NCBI RefSeq assembly: GCF_014205215.1
Contig: NZ_JACHNC010000001.1
Coordinates: forward strand, 7,684,501-7,748,500
Length of the DNA stretch: 64,000 nt
From: Actinoplanes lobatus
GTDB lineage: Bacteria > Actinomycetota > Actinomycetes > Mycobacteriales > Micromonosporaceae
Reading direction: 5' to 3'
Under the pieces are notes generated by a model, which searched no databases, had not been told where the DNA came from, and saw only the letters and a list, made by a program, of their open reading frames with translations. The translations under genes were made by a program, and so were the position numbers. Below, in pieces: positions 31,648 through 40,809 of this stretch. Each line of letters begins with the position of its first letter. Position 1 is the first letter of the stretch.

Positions 31648-34136
31648 CGGCCATCCTCGCTGGTTTCGAAGGGATTGGTGGCGAAGGCCAGGGCCGCGGC
31701 CTCGGTACGGGTCCGCGCGCCGAGTTTGCGCATGCTAGCCCGGATGTGGGTGTCCACGGTCTCGGCGGAGATGCCGAGTTGCCCGGCGATGCGGCGGGTC
31801 GGTTCTCCGGCGGCGACCAGTCGCAGCACGTCGAGTTCGCGCTGGGTGAGGCGGCCGTCGGAGCGGGGGCTGCGGGTGTCGCGGTGGATCTGGTGGCGGC
31901 GCAGCCCGCGGCGGGCCCGGCCGGCCAGGACGGTGAGCCCGGCGCTGTCGGCGAGGTGTTCGGCGCGCAGCAGGGCGGTGACGGCCCGGTCGCGGTCGGG
32001 GCTGGTGAGGCCGGCGGCGATGAGGCAGCGGACCTGTTCGCGCAGGGCGACCGGCTGCCAGCTGTCGGCGGCGTCGTCGAGGCCGGAGCCGACGGCCCAG
32101 GCGGTGAGGGTGCGGCGGGCGGGTGCGGGCAGGTCGACCGGGATGGCGGCGGCCGGCGGGGTGCCCAGGTCGTGGGCGGCCCAGCGGGCGGTGATGGCGT
32201 GCAGTCCGGCGAGCAGGCCGGTGCCGGTTTCGGTGGGGGTGCGGGCGGCCCGGTCGGGTTGCCCGTCGAGCCAGGCCGCCTCTCGGGTCACCCAGGCGAC
32301 GGCCGGGTGGACGCCGGCGGTGTCGAGGCGGGCGCGGGCGGCGGCGAGCAGTCCGGTGTCGGCTTCGATGAGGGCGGTCGCGGCGATCGCGTAGGCCCGG
32401 GCCTGTTCGGGCAGGGCCCGGTCGGTGAGGTTCGCGGCCCGGCGCAGGACGCCTTCGGTGCCGTCCCAGGCGAGGGTGGCCGGGAAGTCGGGGCCGTGCA
32501 GGGCCAGTGCCCAGTCGGCGGCGGCCAGGAATCGGGTCTGCCAGCCGTAGGCGAGGTCGTCGCCGGCGGTGGCGGCGGCGCGCAGGGCTGCGCCGGCGGC
32601 GTCGACGAGCCGGCCTTCGGCGGCGAGGTGTTCGACGAGCAGCCACGCCGACCAGCGGGTGATCAGCGGGTCGCCGCCGGTGTCGGCGACGGCGGCGAGG
32701 GTGTCGTCCCAGCCGGGTTGCCGGTGGGTGGCGCGGACGGCGGCCAGTGCGGCCTGGATGCCGGGTGGTGGTTGCGGATGCCGGACGGCGATCTTGTCGG
32801 CGAGTTCGAGGGCGGTCATCGGCTCGGTGGCCAGTACGGACAGCAGCATGACCCGGTCGCGGGCGGCGACGACGCGGGCGGCGGCGGTGTCCGGGACGGG
32901 GCGTACGGTGTCGCGGGCGGTGACCGGGTCGCCGGCTTGGAGAAGCGCTTCGCCGCGCAGGACGGCGGCTTCCAGGGCGAGCGGGTCGGCGGCGCCGGGC
33001 GGGCGGGCGTCGGGGTCGGTGGTCAGGAACACGGCGGGCACGATCGGGCGCAGCACTTCGGCGGCGTCGGCGGCACGGCCGGTGGCCAGGGCGGCGTCGG
33101 CGGCGGCGAGCCGCACCCGTGGGTCGACGGTGGTCGGCAGGCCGCAGGCGAACAGCAGCAGCGCGGCGCGTTCGGCGCCGGCCATGCGGTCGGCCGCGCC
33201 GAGAGCCTTCCGGTACGCCCCGAGCGGGTCCCCGGCGGCGGCGAGGTGGCGGGCGGCTTCGGCGGGTGGGGTGAGGTCGGCGAGCCGGGCGTGCATCTCG
33301 GCCCGGGCCGGGGCGTCGAGCAGCCCGGCGGCGGTCTCGGCCACATAGGCGGACACGGGCAGCAGGGATCCGCCGGGTTCGGCGGTGACCAGCCCGGCGG
33401 CGAGCAGGTCGGCGGCGCCGGTGCCGAGCAGGGCGGGTGGGGCGGGCCGGCCGAGCAGCCCGAGCGCGGCCAGGGCGGTACGCGCGGGGCGGGGCAGGTC
33501 GGCCAGGGCGGTGGCGATCGCGTACGCCACCTGGTCGATGTCCTCGCCGATCGGCGCGCGGCCGGTGGCGGCCTGCCGGGCCAGCGCGATGATCGCCAGG
33601 GGGTTGCCGCCGGCCCTGGCCACGACGGCGGCCGCGGCCTGGTCGTCGAGGCCGCCGGCGGTCTGCCGGGCGAGGGTGTGTGCGGCGTCGGCGGTCAGCG
33701 GTGGCACCGCGATCCAGGCGGTGGCGGCCTGCCGCAGCGCGGCGTGCGCGGCGTCGGGCAGTCGATGCGGGGTACGCAGGGCGACCAGCACCCGGCAGCT
33801 ACGGGCGAGGTGCGCCACGGCGGCGAGGGTGGCCGGGTCGACGTGCTGGAGGTCGTCGAGCACGAGCAGGCCGCCGCGGACGCGGGAGCGGACGGCTTCG
33901 GCGAGCAGCGGGATGTCGTCGCCGGGCAGCCGGGCGCGGACGGCTCTCGACAGGGCGAGGGCGGGTACCGCGGCGAGCATGGCGAGGCCGCCGCCGAGGT
34001 GGGCGGGGCCGGGTACGGCGGTGGCGATGCGGCGCAGCAGGGTGGTGCGGCCGCAGCCGGGTGGTCCGGCGATCACGACGAGGGCGGGCCCTTGGCACAG
34101 CGCGGTACGGGCGGCCTCCTCTGGGTCGTCCGTCAC
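31644..34136 (-). CDS. Large LuxR-family regulator with AAA ATPase domain (LAL type)
   Basis: The product is 830 residues. The N-terminal ATPase has Walker A (GPPGCGRTTLL), Walker B (LLVLDDLQHVD) and sensor-like segments (LVALRTPHRLP). A long helical-repeat middle follows. The C-terminal LuxR domain is clear (LTQRELDVLRLVAAGEPTRR, then SAETVDTHIRASMRKLGA). The GTG at 34136 follows GGAG by five bases. It is divergently transcribed from the dynamin operon and is a good candidate regulator for it, perhaps through the palindrome at 34231. Confidence 0.9.
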   Translation of the reverse strand: MTDDPEEAARTALCQGPALVVIAGPPGCGRTTLLRRIATAVPGPAHLGGGLAMLAAVPALALSRAVRARLPGDDIPLLAEAVRSRVRGGLLVLDDLQHVDPATLAAVAHLARSCRVLVALRTPHRLPDAAHAALRQAATAWIAVPPLTADAAHTLARQTAGGLDDQAAAAVVARAGGNPLAIIALARQAATGRAPIGEDIDQVAYAIATALADLPRPARTALAALGLLGRPAPPALLGTGAADLLAAGLVTAEPGGSLLPVSAYVAETAAGLLDAPARAEMHARLADLTPPAEAARHLAAAGDPLGAYRKALGAADRMAGAERAALLLFACGLPTTVDPRVRLAAADAALATGRAADAAEVLRPIVPAVFLTTDPDARPPGAADPLALEAAVLRGEALLQAGDPVTARDTVRPVPDTAAARVVAARDRVMLLSVLATEPMTALELADKIAVRHPQPPPGIQAALAAVRATHRQPGWDDTLAAVADTGGDPLITRWSAWLLVEHLAAEGRLVDAAGAALRAAATAGDDLAYGWQTRFLAAADWALALHGPDFPATLAWDGTEGVLRRAANLTDRALPEQARAYAIAATALIEADTGLLAAARARLDTAGVHPAVAWVTREAAWLDGQPDRAARTPTETGTGLLAGLHAITARWAAHDLGTPPAAAIPVDLPAPARRTLTAWAVGSGLDDAADSWQPVALREQVRCLIAAGLTSPDRDRAVTALLRAEHLADSAGLTVLAGRARRGLRRHQIHRDTRSPRSDGRLTQRELDVLRLVAAGEPTRRIAGQLGISAETVDTHIRASMRKLGARTRTEAAALAFATNPFETSEDGR

Positions 34137-34230
34137 CTGCGCTCCCCCTTCACTGGCACGAACACGGGATCCCGGCCGCGGCGCCGTCGTCCGTAGGCTG
34201 CACGGTGTAGACCACTCCTGTTCCCGCTAT

Positions 34231-34245
34231 CGAAGGGTCCCTTCG
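34231..34245. promoter_or_regulatory. 15-bp palindrome between the LuxR gene and the dynamin operon
   Basis: CGAAGGG-T-CCCTTCG is a perfect inverted repeat halfway along the 170-base divergent gap. Its placement suits control of both promoters. Confidence 0.5.
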
Positions 34246-34306
34246 TGCCGACGACATCCGCGATACGCACATTGTCGCCGACGGTGTGCTGCGCTGACGA
34301 GTCGAA

Positions 34307-35785
34307 GTGACCGGGCCACTCACCACCGGCATCGCGACGCTCTGTAACGAGATCGTCACGACGGTGTCCTCCGATGCTGGTCAACACGTACGGCAGATCA
34401 GTAACCGTCTTCACGATCCGTTACGGGTGGCGGTCGCCGGACGCCTGAAAGCCGGAAAGTCGACACTAGTCAACGCGCTCATCGGCCGTCGCGTCGCCCC
34501 CACCGCCGCCGGTGAGTGCACCCGCGTGGTCACCCGCTTCCGGTACGGCCCGGCCGACCGCATCGACGTGGTGACCCGCGACGGCGCCCGGCACAGCCTG
34601 CCGCTGGACGAGGACGGCATGGTGCCCGCCCGGCTCGGCGTGCCGGCGGCCCGGATCGCGTACGTGGACGTGGCCCTCACCACCGACCGGCTGCGGGATC
34701 TGACCGTCGTGGACACACCCGGCCTGTCGTCGACCGACACCGCCGGCAGCGCCCGGGCGGAGGCCGCGGTCGGTATCGACGACGACTCGGCCGGGGAGGT
34801 CGCCGCCGCCGAGGCCGTGGTGTACGTGTTCACCCAGGCGGTCCGTGCCGACGACGTCCGCGCCCTGGAGGCCTTCCACACCGCGTCGGCCCGGCTGGCG
34901 ACCAGCCCGATCAACGCGATCGGTGTGCTGGCGAAGGTCGACACCCTGGTCGGCGGCCCGCAGGACCCGTGGCCGGTGGCCGGCCCGCTCGCCGTCGAGC
35001 AGGCCGGGCTGCTCGCCCGCACGGTCGGCGACGTCGTCCCGGTCGCCGGGCTGCTCGCCGAGACCGCCGAGTCCGGCCGGCTGACCGGCTCCGACCGCGA
35101 CGCCCTGGCGAAACTGGCGGTGTTGCCGGCCGCCGACCTGAGCCTGCTGCTGACCTCGGCCGACCTGTTCCGGTCCCGGCCCGCACCCGTCGGCCGCGAC
35201 CAGCGGGAACGGCTGCTGACCCGCCTCGACCTGTACGGCGTCGGCTTCTCCTGCGCCCAGCTGGCCGCCGACCCGCGACTGTCCACCGGCGAGCTGGTGC
35301 GCCGGCTGGCCGCCGCCTCCGGGCTGGCCCGGCTGTCGGCGACGGTCGACCAGACGTTCCGCTGGCGCTCGGACGCGATCAAGGCCGGGTGGGCGCTGAC
35401 CCGCCTGGAACGGCTGTCGCGGCACGGGCTGCAACGCCGCGACTCCGAGACCGTCCGCGACGCCCTGGAAGCCGCGCTGCGCGACCCGGCCTACCACCGG
35501 CTGCGGCTGCTCGACGCCGCCCAGCGGGCCGCCACCGGCACGGTGACGCTGCCGGGCGACTGGGAGCAGGAGCTGATCCGGCTGGCCACCTCCGACGACC
35601 CGCGCTGGATCCTGCGGCTGCCGCAGGCCGGTGACGGCGAACTGGCCACGGCCGCGGTGGCGGCGGCGGGACGATGGCGGGCGTACGCGGTCGACGGCGC
35701 CGGCCCCGCCCAGGCCCGCATCGCCCAGGTCGCCCATCGTGGCTTCCAGCTGCTCGCCCAGGAGGTGCGCCGGTGCGCGACCTGA
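34307..35785 (+). CDS. Dynamin-family GTPase 1
   Basis: The product is 492 residues. The GTPase motifs are G1 AGRLKAGKSTLVNALIG, G2 in the AGECTRVVTRF loop, G3 VVDTPGLSS and a G4-like VLAKVDTL. A helical stalk-like region fills the C-terminal half (RRDSETVRDALEAALRD). There is no transmembrane helix. Bacterial dynamins often work in pairs to remodel membrane, as with DynA/DynB at the Streptomyces sporulation septum and IniA/IniC in mycobacteria. GTG start; overlaps the second dynamin gene by 13 bases. Confidence 0.9.
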   Translation: MTGPLTTGIATLCNEIVTTVSSDAGQHVRQISNRLHDPLRVAVAGRLKAGKSTLVNALIGRRVAPTAAGECTRVVTRFRYGPADRIDVVTRDGARHSLPLDEDGMVPARLGVPAARIAYVDVALTTDRLRDLTVVDTPGLSSTDTAGSARAEAAVGIDDDSAGEVAAAEAVVYVFTQAVRADDVRALEAFHTASARLATSPINAIGVLAKVDTLVGGPQDPWPVAGPLAVEQAGLLARTVGDVVPVAGLLAETAESGRLTGSDRDALAKLAVLPAADLSLLLTSADLFRSRPAPVGRDQRERLLTRLDLYGVGFSCAQLAADPRLSTGELVRRLAAASGLARLSATVDQTFRWRSDAIKAGWALTRLERLSRHGLQRRDSETVRDALEAALRDPAYHRLRLLDAAQRAATGTVTLPGDWEQELIRLATSDDPRWILRLPQAGDGELATAAVAAAGRWRAYAVDGAGPAQARIAQVAHRGFQLLAQEVRRCAT

Positions 35786-37557
35786 CCACCCTGTTGGACA
35801 CCGCGGTCCGTGACACCCTGTCCTACCTGCGGACCGCCGACCCGGACGCGGCCGCCGACCTGGCCGAGCTGCGCCGCGCCCACCTCACCCGCCCTGGGGT
35901 GGTGGTCGTCGGCGAGACCAAACGCGGCAAGAGCTCGCTGGTGAACGCGCTGCTCGGGGTGCCCGGCCTGTCGCCGGTCGACGCCGCGGTCACCACCGCC
36001 GCCTATCTGAGTTTCGTGCCCGGGACGGAGTTCGCGGCGCGGGCGTGGCTGCCCGGCGGCGAGGAGATCGAGATCGACTCCCTCGACGAGTGGGCGCGCG
36101 GTAGGCAGCGGGCCCGCCGTATCGAGGTCACCCACCCGGCGCCGATGCTGCAATACCTGACGCTGCTGGACACCCCCGGCGCGGGCGGTCTCGACCCGGT
36201 GCACGCCACCATCGCCCTGGACGCGGTCCGCCGGGCCACCGCCTTGCTGTTCGTCGCCGACGCGTCCGCCCCGCTGTCGCAGCCGGAACTCGACTTCCTG
36301 GCCGCCGCCACCGAACGCGTCGACGCGGTCGTCTTCGCCCTCACCAAGATCGACGCGTTCGGTCAGTGGCGGACCATCGCCGAGGACAACCGGTCGCTGC
36401 TGCAGGCGCACGCGCCCCGGTTCGCGGCCGCACCCTGGTTCCCGGTGTCGGCGCGGATGGCCGAACTGGCCCTGACCGCCGGCGACGCCGGCACCCGCGA
36501 CGCGCTGGCGGCCGAGTCCCGGGTGCCGGCCCTGCAGCACGCGCTGGTCGAACTGGCCGGCCGCGGCCACCAGCTGCGGCTGGCCAACGTGCTGCGCGCC
36601 GCCCACCGCGACCTGACCCGGCTGCGTGACGCCGCCGAGGAACGGGTGACGGCGGCGTCGGCGGACGCGGCCGTCCAGGCCGCCACCCGCGCCGAGCGGG
36701 CCGCGCTGGCCGCCCGCAAACGCACCGAGTCCCGGCAGTGGACGCTGAAACTCAACGCCGAGATCCAGCACGCCCGGGTCGCCGTCGTCGGGCAGCTGCG
36801 GACCCGGCTGACCGAGGTGCAGCACGACTACGCCCGCCGCATCGACGGCGCCCGCGGGGAGGCGCTGGCCGCACTGCCCGACGACCTGGACACCCAGTTG
36901 CAGGCGGTCGCGGCGCAACTGTCGGCCCGGCTGGAGGACACCTACCGGGAGGTGGCCGAGAAGGTGCTGGCCGACGCGTTCGACCCGGCCCGGGTCAGCG
37001 CCACCCTGCGCCACCACCTGATCGCCGGGCCGCCGCGCGACGGCTCCGGCGAGAACCTGCTGATCGCCCTGTCCGCGGGCGGGGTGGCGCTGATCGCCGG
37101 CCGCGGCGCGGCGCTGGGTGCGGCCGCGCTCGGCGTGTCCGGCGGGCTGCTGATGCCGGTCGCCGGGATCGGGCTCGGCCTGGCCGCCGGCGGCTACGTC
37201 ATCTACCGGCGCCGGGTGCACACCGACCGCCGGCACGCCCACACCTGGCTGCGGGACGTGCTGGCCGAGGCCCGGGCCGCGCTCACCGACGAGATCGCCG
37301 GCCGGTTCACCGACCTGCAGTACGCGCTGTCGGTGGCCCTGGACGAGGCGATCGAACGGCGGCTGCGCGAGCTGGACACACTGATCGCCGAGATCGACGC
37401 GGCGGCCGCCGAGGACGCCGCGGGCCGCGCCAAACGGCGGGCCGCATCCGTCGCCGACCGGGACGCCGCCGCGTCCCGGCTGCGGCAGGCCGACGAGGCG
37501 CTGCTGCGGGCCCGTTCCCTGACCCCCACCCCGATCGACGAGGAAGGTTCGCGATGA
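35773..37557 (+). CDS. Dynamin-family GTPase 2 (membrane-anchored)
   Basis: The product is 594 residues. GTPase motifs: G1 GETKRGKSSLVNALLG, a VTTAAYLSF switch, G3 LLDTPGAGG and G4 ALTKIDAFG. Coiled-coil segments follow, then two tightly packed hydrophobic helices near residues 430-480 (LIALSAGGVALIAG and LLMPVAGIGLGLAAGGYVIY), and a further coiled coil (AIERRLRELDTLIAEIDAAA). This is the membrane paddle partner expected in a dynamin pair. GGAGG lies seven bases before the GTG. It overlaps the third gene by ATGA. Confidence 0.92.
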   Translation: MRDLTTLLDTAVRDTLSYLRTADPDAAADLAELRRAHLTRPGVVVVGETKRGKSSLVNALLGVPGLSPVDAAVTTAAYLSFVPGTEFAARAWLPGGEEIEIDSLDEWARGRQRARRIEVTHPAPMLQYLTLLDTPGAGGLDPVHATIALDAVRRATALLFVADASAPLSQPELDFLAAATERVDAVVFALTKIDAFGQWRTIAEDNRSLLQAHAPRFAAAPWFPVSARMAELALTAGDAGTRDALAAESRVPALQHALVELAGRGHQLRLANVLRAAHRDLTRLRDAAEERVTAASADAAVQAATRAERAALAARKRTESRQWTLKLNAEIQHARVAVVGQLRTRLTEVQHDYARRIDGARGEALAALPDDLDTQLQAVAAQLSARLEDTYREVAEKVLADAFDPARVSATLRHHLIAGPPRDGSGENLLIALSAGGVALIAGRGAALGAAALGVSGGLLMPVAGIGLGLAAGGYVIYRRRVHTDRRHAHTWLRDVLAEARAALTDEIAGRFTDLQYALSVALDEAIERRLRELDTLIAEIDAAAAEDAAGRAKRRAASVADRDAAASRLRQADEALLRARSLTPTPIDEEGSR

Positions 37558-38003
37558 CCGACCACTGGGATTTCGACGACCATTTCGAGGATCTGACGCC
37601 GGATGATGTGCCGGAGCCGGATGCTCTTGTCCACGACCATGTGGAGTGGGATCTCCCGGACGATACGCCGGACCTTGCGGACCTGCCCGACATCGACCTG
37701 CCGGACCTGCCCGACGTGCCGGACGCGGTGGACGTGGTCGACGACGACGCCTTCCCGCCCACCCTGGACATCGGTGAGCTGCCCGAACCCGTCGACGGAT
37801 TCCCCTGGGTGGACACCACCACCCTCGGCGCGGCGGACCCGTCCGGCTTCACCCCGCCGGTCGAGCCGGTCACCGCGGGCGAGCTCGCCGCCTACGCTGG
37901 GGTCGAGATCCCGCCCGGCGCCGACCCGTGGACGTTCCTGGCCTCCTCCGAGGACCCGGCCACCGCGGCGCTGGCCCAGTGGTGGACGCAAGGTGAACAG
38001 TGA
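37554..38003 (+). CDS. Acidic protein coupled to the dynamin pair
   Basis: The product is 149 residues and extremely acidic, with Asp-Pro-Leu repeats (DLADLPDIDLPDLPDVPDAV) and a short hydrophilic C-terminal domain (AGELAAYAGVEIPPGADPWT). No membrane helix, signal or catalytic motif is visible. It overlaps the second dynamin by ATGA, so the three gene products are probably made in fixed ratio. I suggest an adaptor or regulator of the dynamins, but the family is unknown to me. Confidence 0.8.
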   Translation: MTDHWDFDDHFEDLTPDDVPEPDALVHDHVEWDLPDDTPDLADLPDIDLPDLPDVPDAVDVVDDDAFPPTLDIGELPEPVDGFPWVDTTTLGAADPSGFTPPVEPVTAGELAAYAGVEIPPGADPWTFLASSEDPATAALAQWWTQGEQ

Positions 38004-38075
38004 TCCACATCTCCCGTTGACAGCGCCGGGGTGGCATCATGTCCGCGCACCGACCATTTTCAGGAGCGGACGTAG

Positions 38076-39461
38076 ATGGCCGTCGACGGCAACCACAGCA
38101 CCACTCTCGCACCCAGGCGGGAACGCACCGCCTGGTATTTCTACGACTGGGCGAACTCGGCGTTCTCCACCACCGTCATCACGGTGTTCCTCGGCCCGTT
38201 CCTGACCAGCGTCACCGAACAGGCCGCCGGCTGCGCCATCGACGCCGACGAGTGCACCGCGAAGGTGTACCCGCTGGGCATCCCGGTCGCCACCGGCTCC
38301 TACTTCCCCTACCTGGTGTCGCTGTCGGTGCTGCTGACCGTGTTCATCCTGCCGATCATGGGTGCCGTCGCCGACCGCGCCCCGCGCAAGAAGCCGCTGC
38401 TGGGCGGGGCCGCGTTCACCGGCGCCGCCGCCACCGTGGCGATGGCGTTCGTGACCGGGGACCGCTATCTGCTCGGCGGGATCCTGTTCATCATCGCCAA
38501 CATCGCCTTCGGCGCGGCGATCGTCGTCTACCACTCGTTCCTGCCGCTGCTGTCCGGCCCCGACGACCGTGACCGCATCTCCAGCCGCGGCTGGGCCATC
38601 GGCTACCTGGGCGGCGGTGTCCTGCTGCTGCTCAATCTGATCGCCGTGATGTCGCTGTCGGAGGACGGCAACCCGCAGCGCACCCTCGACCTGGCCCGCT
38701 GGTCGATCGTGTCGGCCGGCGTGTGGTGGGCCCTGTTCACCATCGTTCCGCTGCTGTGGCTGCGTGAGCACCCCAGCGCCTCCGCGGTCACCACCGGCAC
38801 CGACCGCGGCAACGTGCTCACCGACGGGTTCAAGCAGCTCGGCCACACCCTCAAGGGCATGCGCGCCTACCCGCTGACACTGTTCTTCCTGGGCGCCTAC
38901 CTGATCTACAACGACGGCATCCAGACGGTCATCTCGCTGGCCAGCCAGTTCGGCAGCGAAGAGCTGAAACTCGAACAGTCCACGATGATCCTCACCATCC
39001 TGATCGTGCAGTTCCTGGCGTTCGGCGGCGCCCTGCTGCTCGGCGCGCTGGCCACGAGAATCGGCGCCCGTAAGACCATCCTGATCGCCCTGGCGCTGTG
39101 GCTGCTCGTGGTGGTCGCCGCCTACTGGCTGCCGGAAGGCGAACCGGTGCCGTTCATGCTGCTCGGCGCCGGCATCGGCCTGGTGATGGGCGGCAGCCAG
39201 GCCCTGTCGAGAAGCCTGTTCTCCCAGCTCATCCCGGCCGGCAAGGAAGGCGAGTACTTCGGCTTCTACGAGATCAGCGACAAGGGCACCAGCTGGCTCG
39301 GCCCGCTGTTCTTCGGCCTGATCTTCCAGATCACCAACAGCTACCGGACCGGCATCGTCTCCCTGGTGCTGTTCTTCGTGGTCGGCGGCGTGCTGCTGGC
39401 GTTCGTGCCGCTGCGGCGCGCCATCCTCGCGGTCGGCAACACCCCGCCCAAGCTGATCTGA
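38076..39461 (+). CDS. MFS transporter (UMF1/Atg22-like)
   Basis: The product is 461 residues with about twelve membrane helices. The start RTAWYFYDWANSAFSTTVIT is a signature of the UMF1/Atg22-like branch, proposed to export amino acids. The GAVADRAPRKKPLLGG loop is the MFS motif A. AGGAG lies nine bases before the ATG. It is coupled by TGATG to a GntR gene, which may be its regulator. Confidence 0.9.
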   Translation: MAVDGNHSTTLAPRRERTAWYFYDWANSAFSTTVITVFLGPFLTSVTEQAAGCAIDADECTAKVYPLGIPVATGSYFPYLVSLSVLLTVFILPIMGAVADRAPRKKPLLGGAAFTGAAATVAMAFVTGDRYLLGGILFIIANIAFGAAIVVYHSFLPLLSGPDDRDRISSRGWAIGYLGGGVLLLLNLIAVMSLSEDGNPQRTLDLARWSIVSAGVWWALFTIVPLLWLREHPSASAVTTGTDRGNVLTDGFKQLGHTLKGMRAYPLTLFFLGAYLIYNDGIQTVISLASQFGSEELKLEQSTMILTILIVQFLAFGGALLLGALATRIGARKTILIALALWLLVVVAAYWLPEGEPVPFMLLGAGIGLVMGGSQALSRSLFSQLIPAGKEGEYFGFYEISDKGTSWLGPLFFGLIFQITNSYRTGIVSLVLFFVVGGVLLAFVPLRRAILAVGNTPPKLI

Positions 39462-39823
39462 TGGACATCACGATCGACCCGGCGTCGGCCACACCACCGT
39501 ACGAGCAGGTGCGGCTGCACATCGCCGCGCTCGCCGCCGACGGTGTGCTGCCCGCCGGCACCCGCCTGCCCCCGGTCCGCCGGCTCGCCGAGGACCTGGG
39601 GCTGGCGGTGAACACGGTGGCCCGCGCCTACCGGGAGCTCGAGCAGGCCGGCCTCGTCGAGACGCGGGGCCGGCACGGCACGGTGATCACCGCGCGGGCC
39701 GGCGCGACGCCGGTCGAGGCCCAGCAGGCGGCCGCGGCCTACGCAACGCGGATCCGCGCCCTCGGCGTGCCGGCCGAAACGGCCCTGTCGCTGGTCAAGG
39801 CCGCCTTGGAAGACCAAACCTGA
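39461..39823 (+). CDS. GntR-family regulator (short form)
   Basis: The product is 120 residues with only the winged helix-turn-helix (PPYEQVRLHIAALAADGVLP, then LPPVRRLAEDLGLAVNTVAR and a TRGRHGTVI wing) and a short helical tail. It resembles the YtrA form at 7839. It overlaps the MFS gene stop by one base and so is made from the same transcript. No clear operator is visible. Confidence 0.88.
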   Translation: MDITIDPASATPPYEQVRLHIAALAADGVLPAGTRLPPVRRLAEDLGLAVNTVARAYRELEQAGLVETRGRHGTVITARAGATPVEAQQAAAAYATRIRALGVPAETALSLVKAALEDQT

Positions 39824-39825
39824 TT

Positions 39826-39927
39826 GGTACGGGTGAACCTCGTCCCGTTCTTTTCAGGACTGTTCCGCCCGGCCGGCGCGATCGGCTGCCTGCTGCGGCC
39901 GGTGCCGCGCCCGCCGGGCGCAGATCG
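39826..39927 (-). repeat. Dispersed non-coding repeat, copy C
   Basis: Read on the minus strand it runs through CCCGGCGGGCGCGGCAC, then GGGCGGAACAGTCCTG, AAAAGAACGGGACG and TTCACCCGTACC, matching copy A module by module. It lies between the convergent GntR and secreted-protein genes. Confidence 0.85.
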
Positions 39928-39931
39928 GTGG

Positions 39932-40705
39932 TCACGCCAGCCCCGGATCCGGGGTGGTGGTGACCCGGAAGCCGACACGGCCGTTACGCAGCAGGGTCCG
40001 TTCCTGCCTGCCCCCGGTCTCGTACGTGATCAGCAGGTCGAAGGTGTAGGCGCCGGTGTCGGCGCGGAAGCTGAACAGCAGGTCCTGTTTCTCACCGTCC
40101 TCGATGAGCAGGCCCGGGTACTCCTCGAAGTACGGGCGGGTGGCGCGGCCGCCCTCGTCGGTGGACCACATCAGCGGGTCGACGTCGGCCAGGTCGAACA
40201 TCATCGGCGCGGGTTCGGCGTCGGTGCCGTGCAGCGGGATCAGGGCGGCGCGCGGGACGCATTCGGTGACGATGTTGACCGGGCGGATGTCGGTGACGCT
40301 GATCAGATGGCTGGTGACGTTCTCGAAGGTGACCTGGGCGACGGCGCCGGCGGCCGCGAACGCGCCCCGGCTCAGCACGTAGGGCACGTCGATCGGGTCA
40401 CCGACACCGGCCACGTCCGGCAGCGACCGCAGGGTCTCGGCGGAGAACGCGACGTCGTGCGGGTGATCGGCGGCCGGATATTCGCGGGTGGCGGTCCGCA
40501 GCGCGGTTCCGGTCGCGGTCACCCGGGAGCCGTGCGGGCGGGGGCAGTCGACGGGCGGGGGTGTGGTGTGCCGGGTCGTCGCCGCGACCAGGACGGGAAC
40601 CGGCGCGGATCCGGGTTCGGGGGTGGGCGGCTGGGGTCGGCAGACGGTGACGGGTATCAAAGCGAGCACGGTCCAGATGGCCAGAAACGGTCGTGGTCGA
40701 GGCAC
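39932..40705 (-). CDS. Secreted or lipid-anchored hypothetical protein
   Basis: The product is 257 residues. A hydrophobic N-terminal segment (FLAIWTVLALIPVTVC) could be a signal; Cys22 stands in a poor lipobox (VTVC). The mature part has a Pro-rich start, an immunoglobulin-like beta pattern (VTFENVTSHLISVTDIRPVN) and no catalytic motif. GGGAGG lies four bases before the GTG at 40705, which fixes the start. Function unknown. Confidence 0.75.
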   Translation of the reverse strand: MPRPRPFLAIWTVLALIPVTVCRPQPPTPEPGSAPVPVLVAATTRHTTPPPVDCPRPHGSRVTATGTALRTATREYPAADHPHDVAFSAETLRSLPDVAGVGDPIDVPYVLSRGAFAAAGAVAQVTFENVTSHLISVTDIRPVNIVTECVPRAALIPLHGTDAEPAPMMFDLADVDPLMWSTDEGGRATRPYFEEYPGLLIEDGEKQDLLFSFRADTGAYTFDLLITYETGGRQERTLLRNGRVGFRVTTTPDPGLA

Positions 40706-40809
40706 GGATCCTCCCTGCGACGTGGATCTGTGCCCGACCATAGGGCTCCGCGGATGCCCCGTCAGGGCATCGATCGGGTGTAACGGACATCCGACAGCGC
40801 GGCTGCGCC

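Noticed and set aside
31746..34196. A plus-strand frame of over 800 codons opposite the large LuxR gene
   Set aside because: Gly-rich low-complexity product with no motif; the minus-strand gene has ATPase and HTH motifs in order.
38017..38022. TTGACA upstream of the MFS gene as a sigma-70-type -35 box
   Set aside because: No acceptable -10 hexamer lies 16-18 bases downstream.
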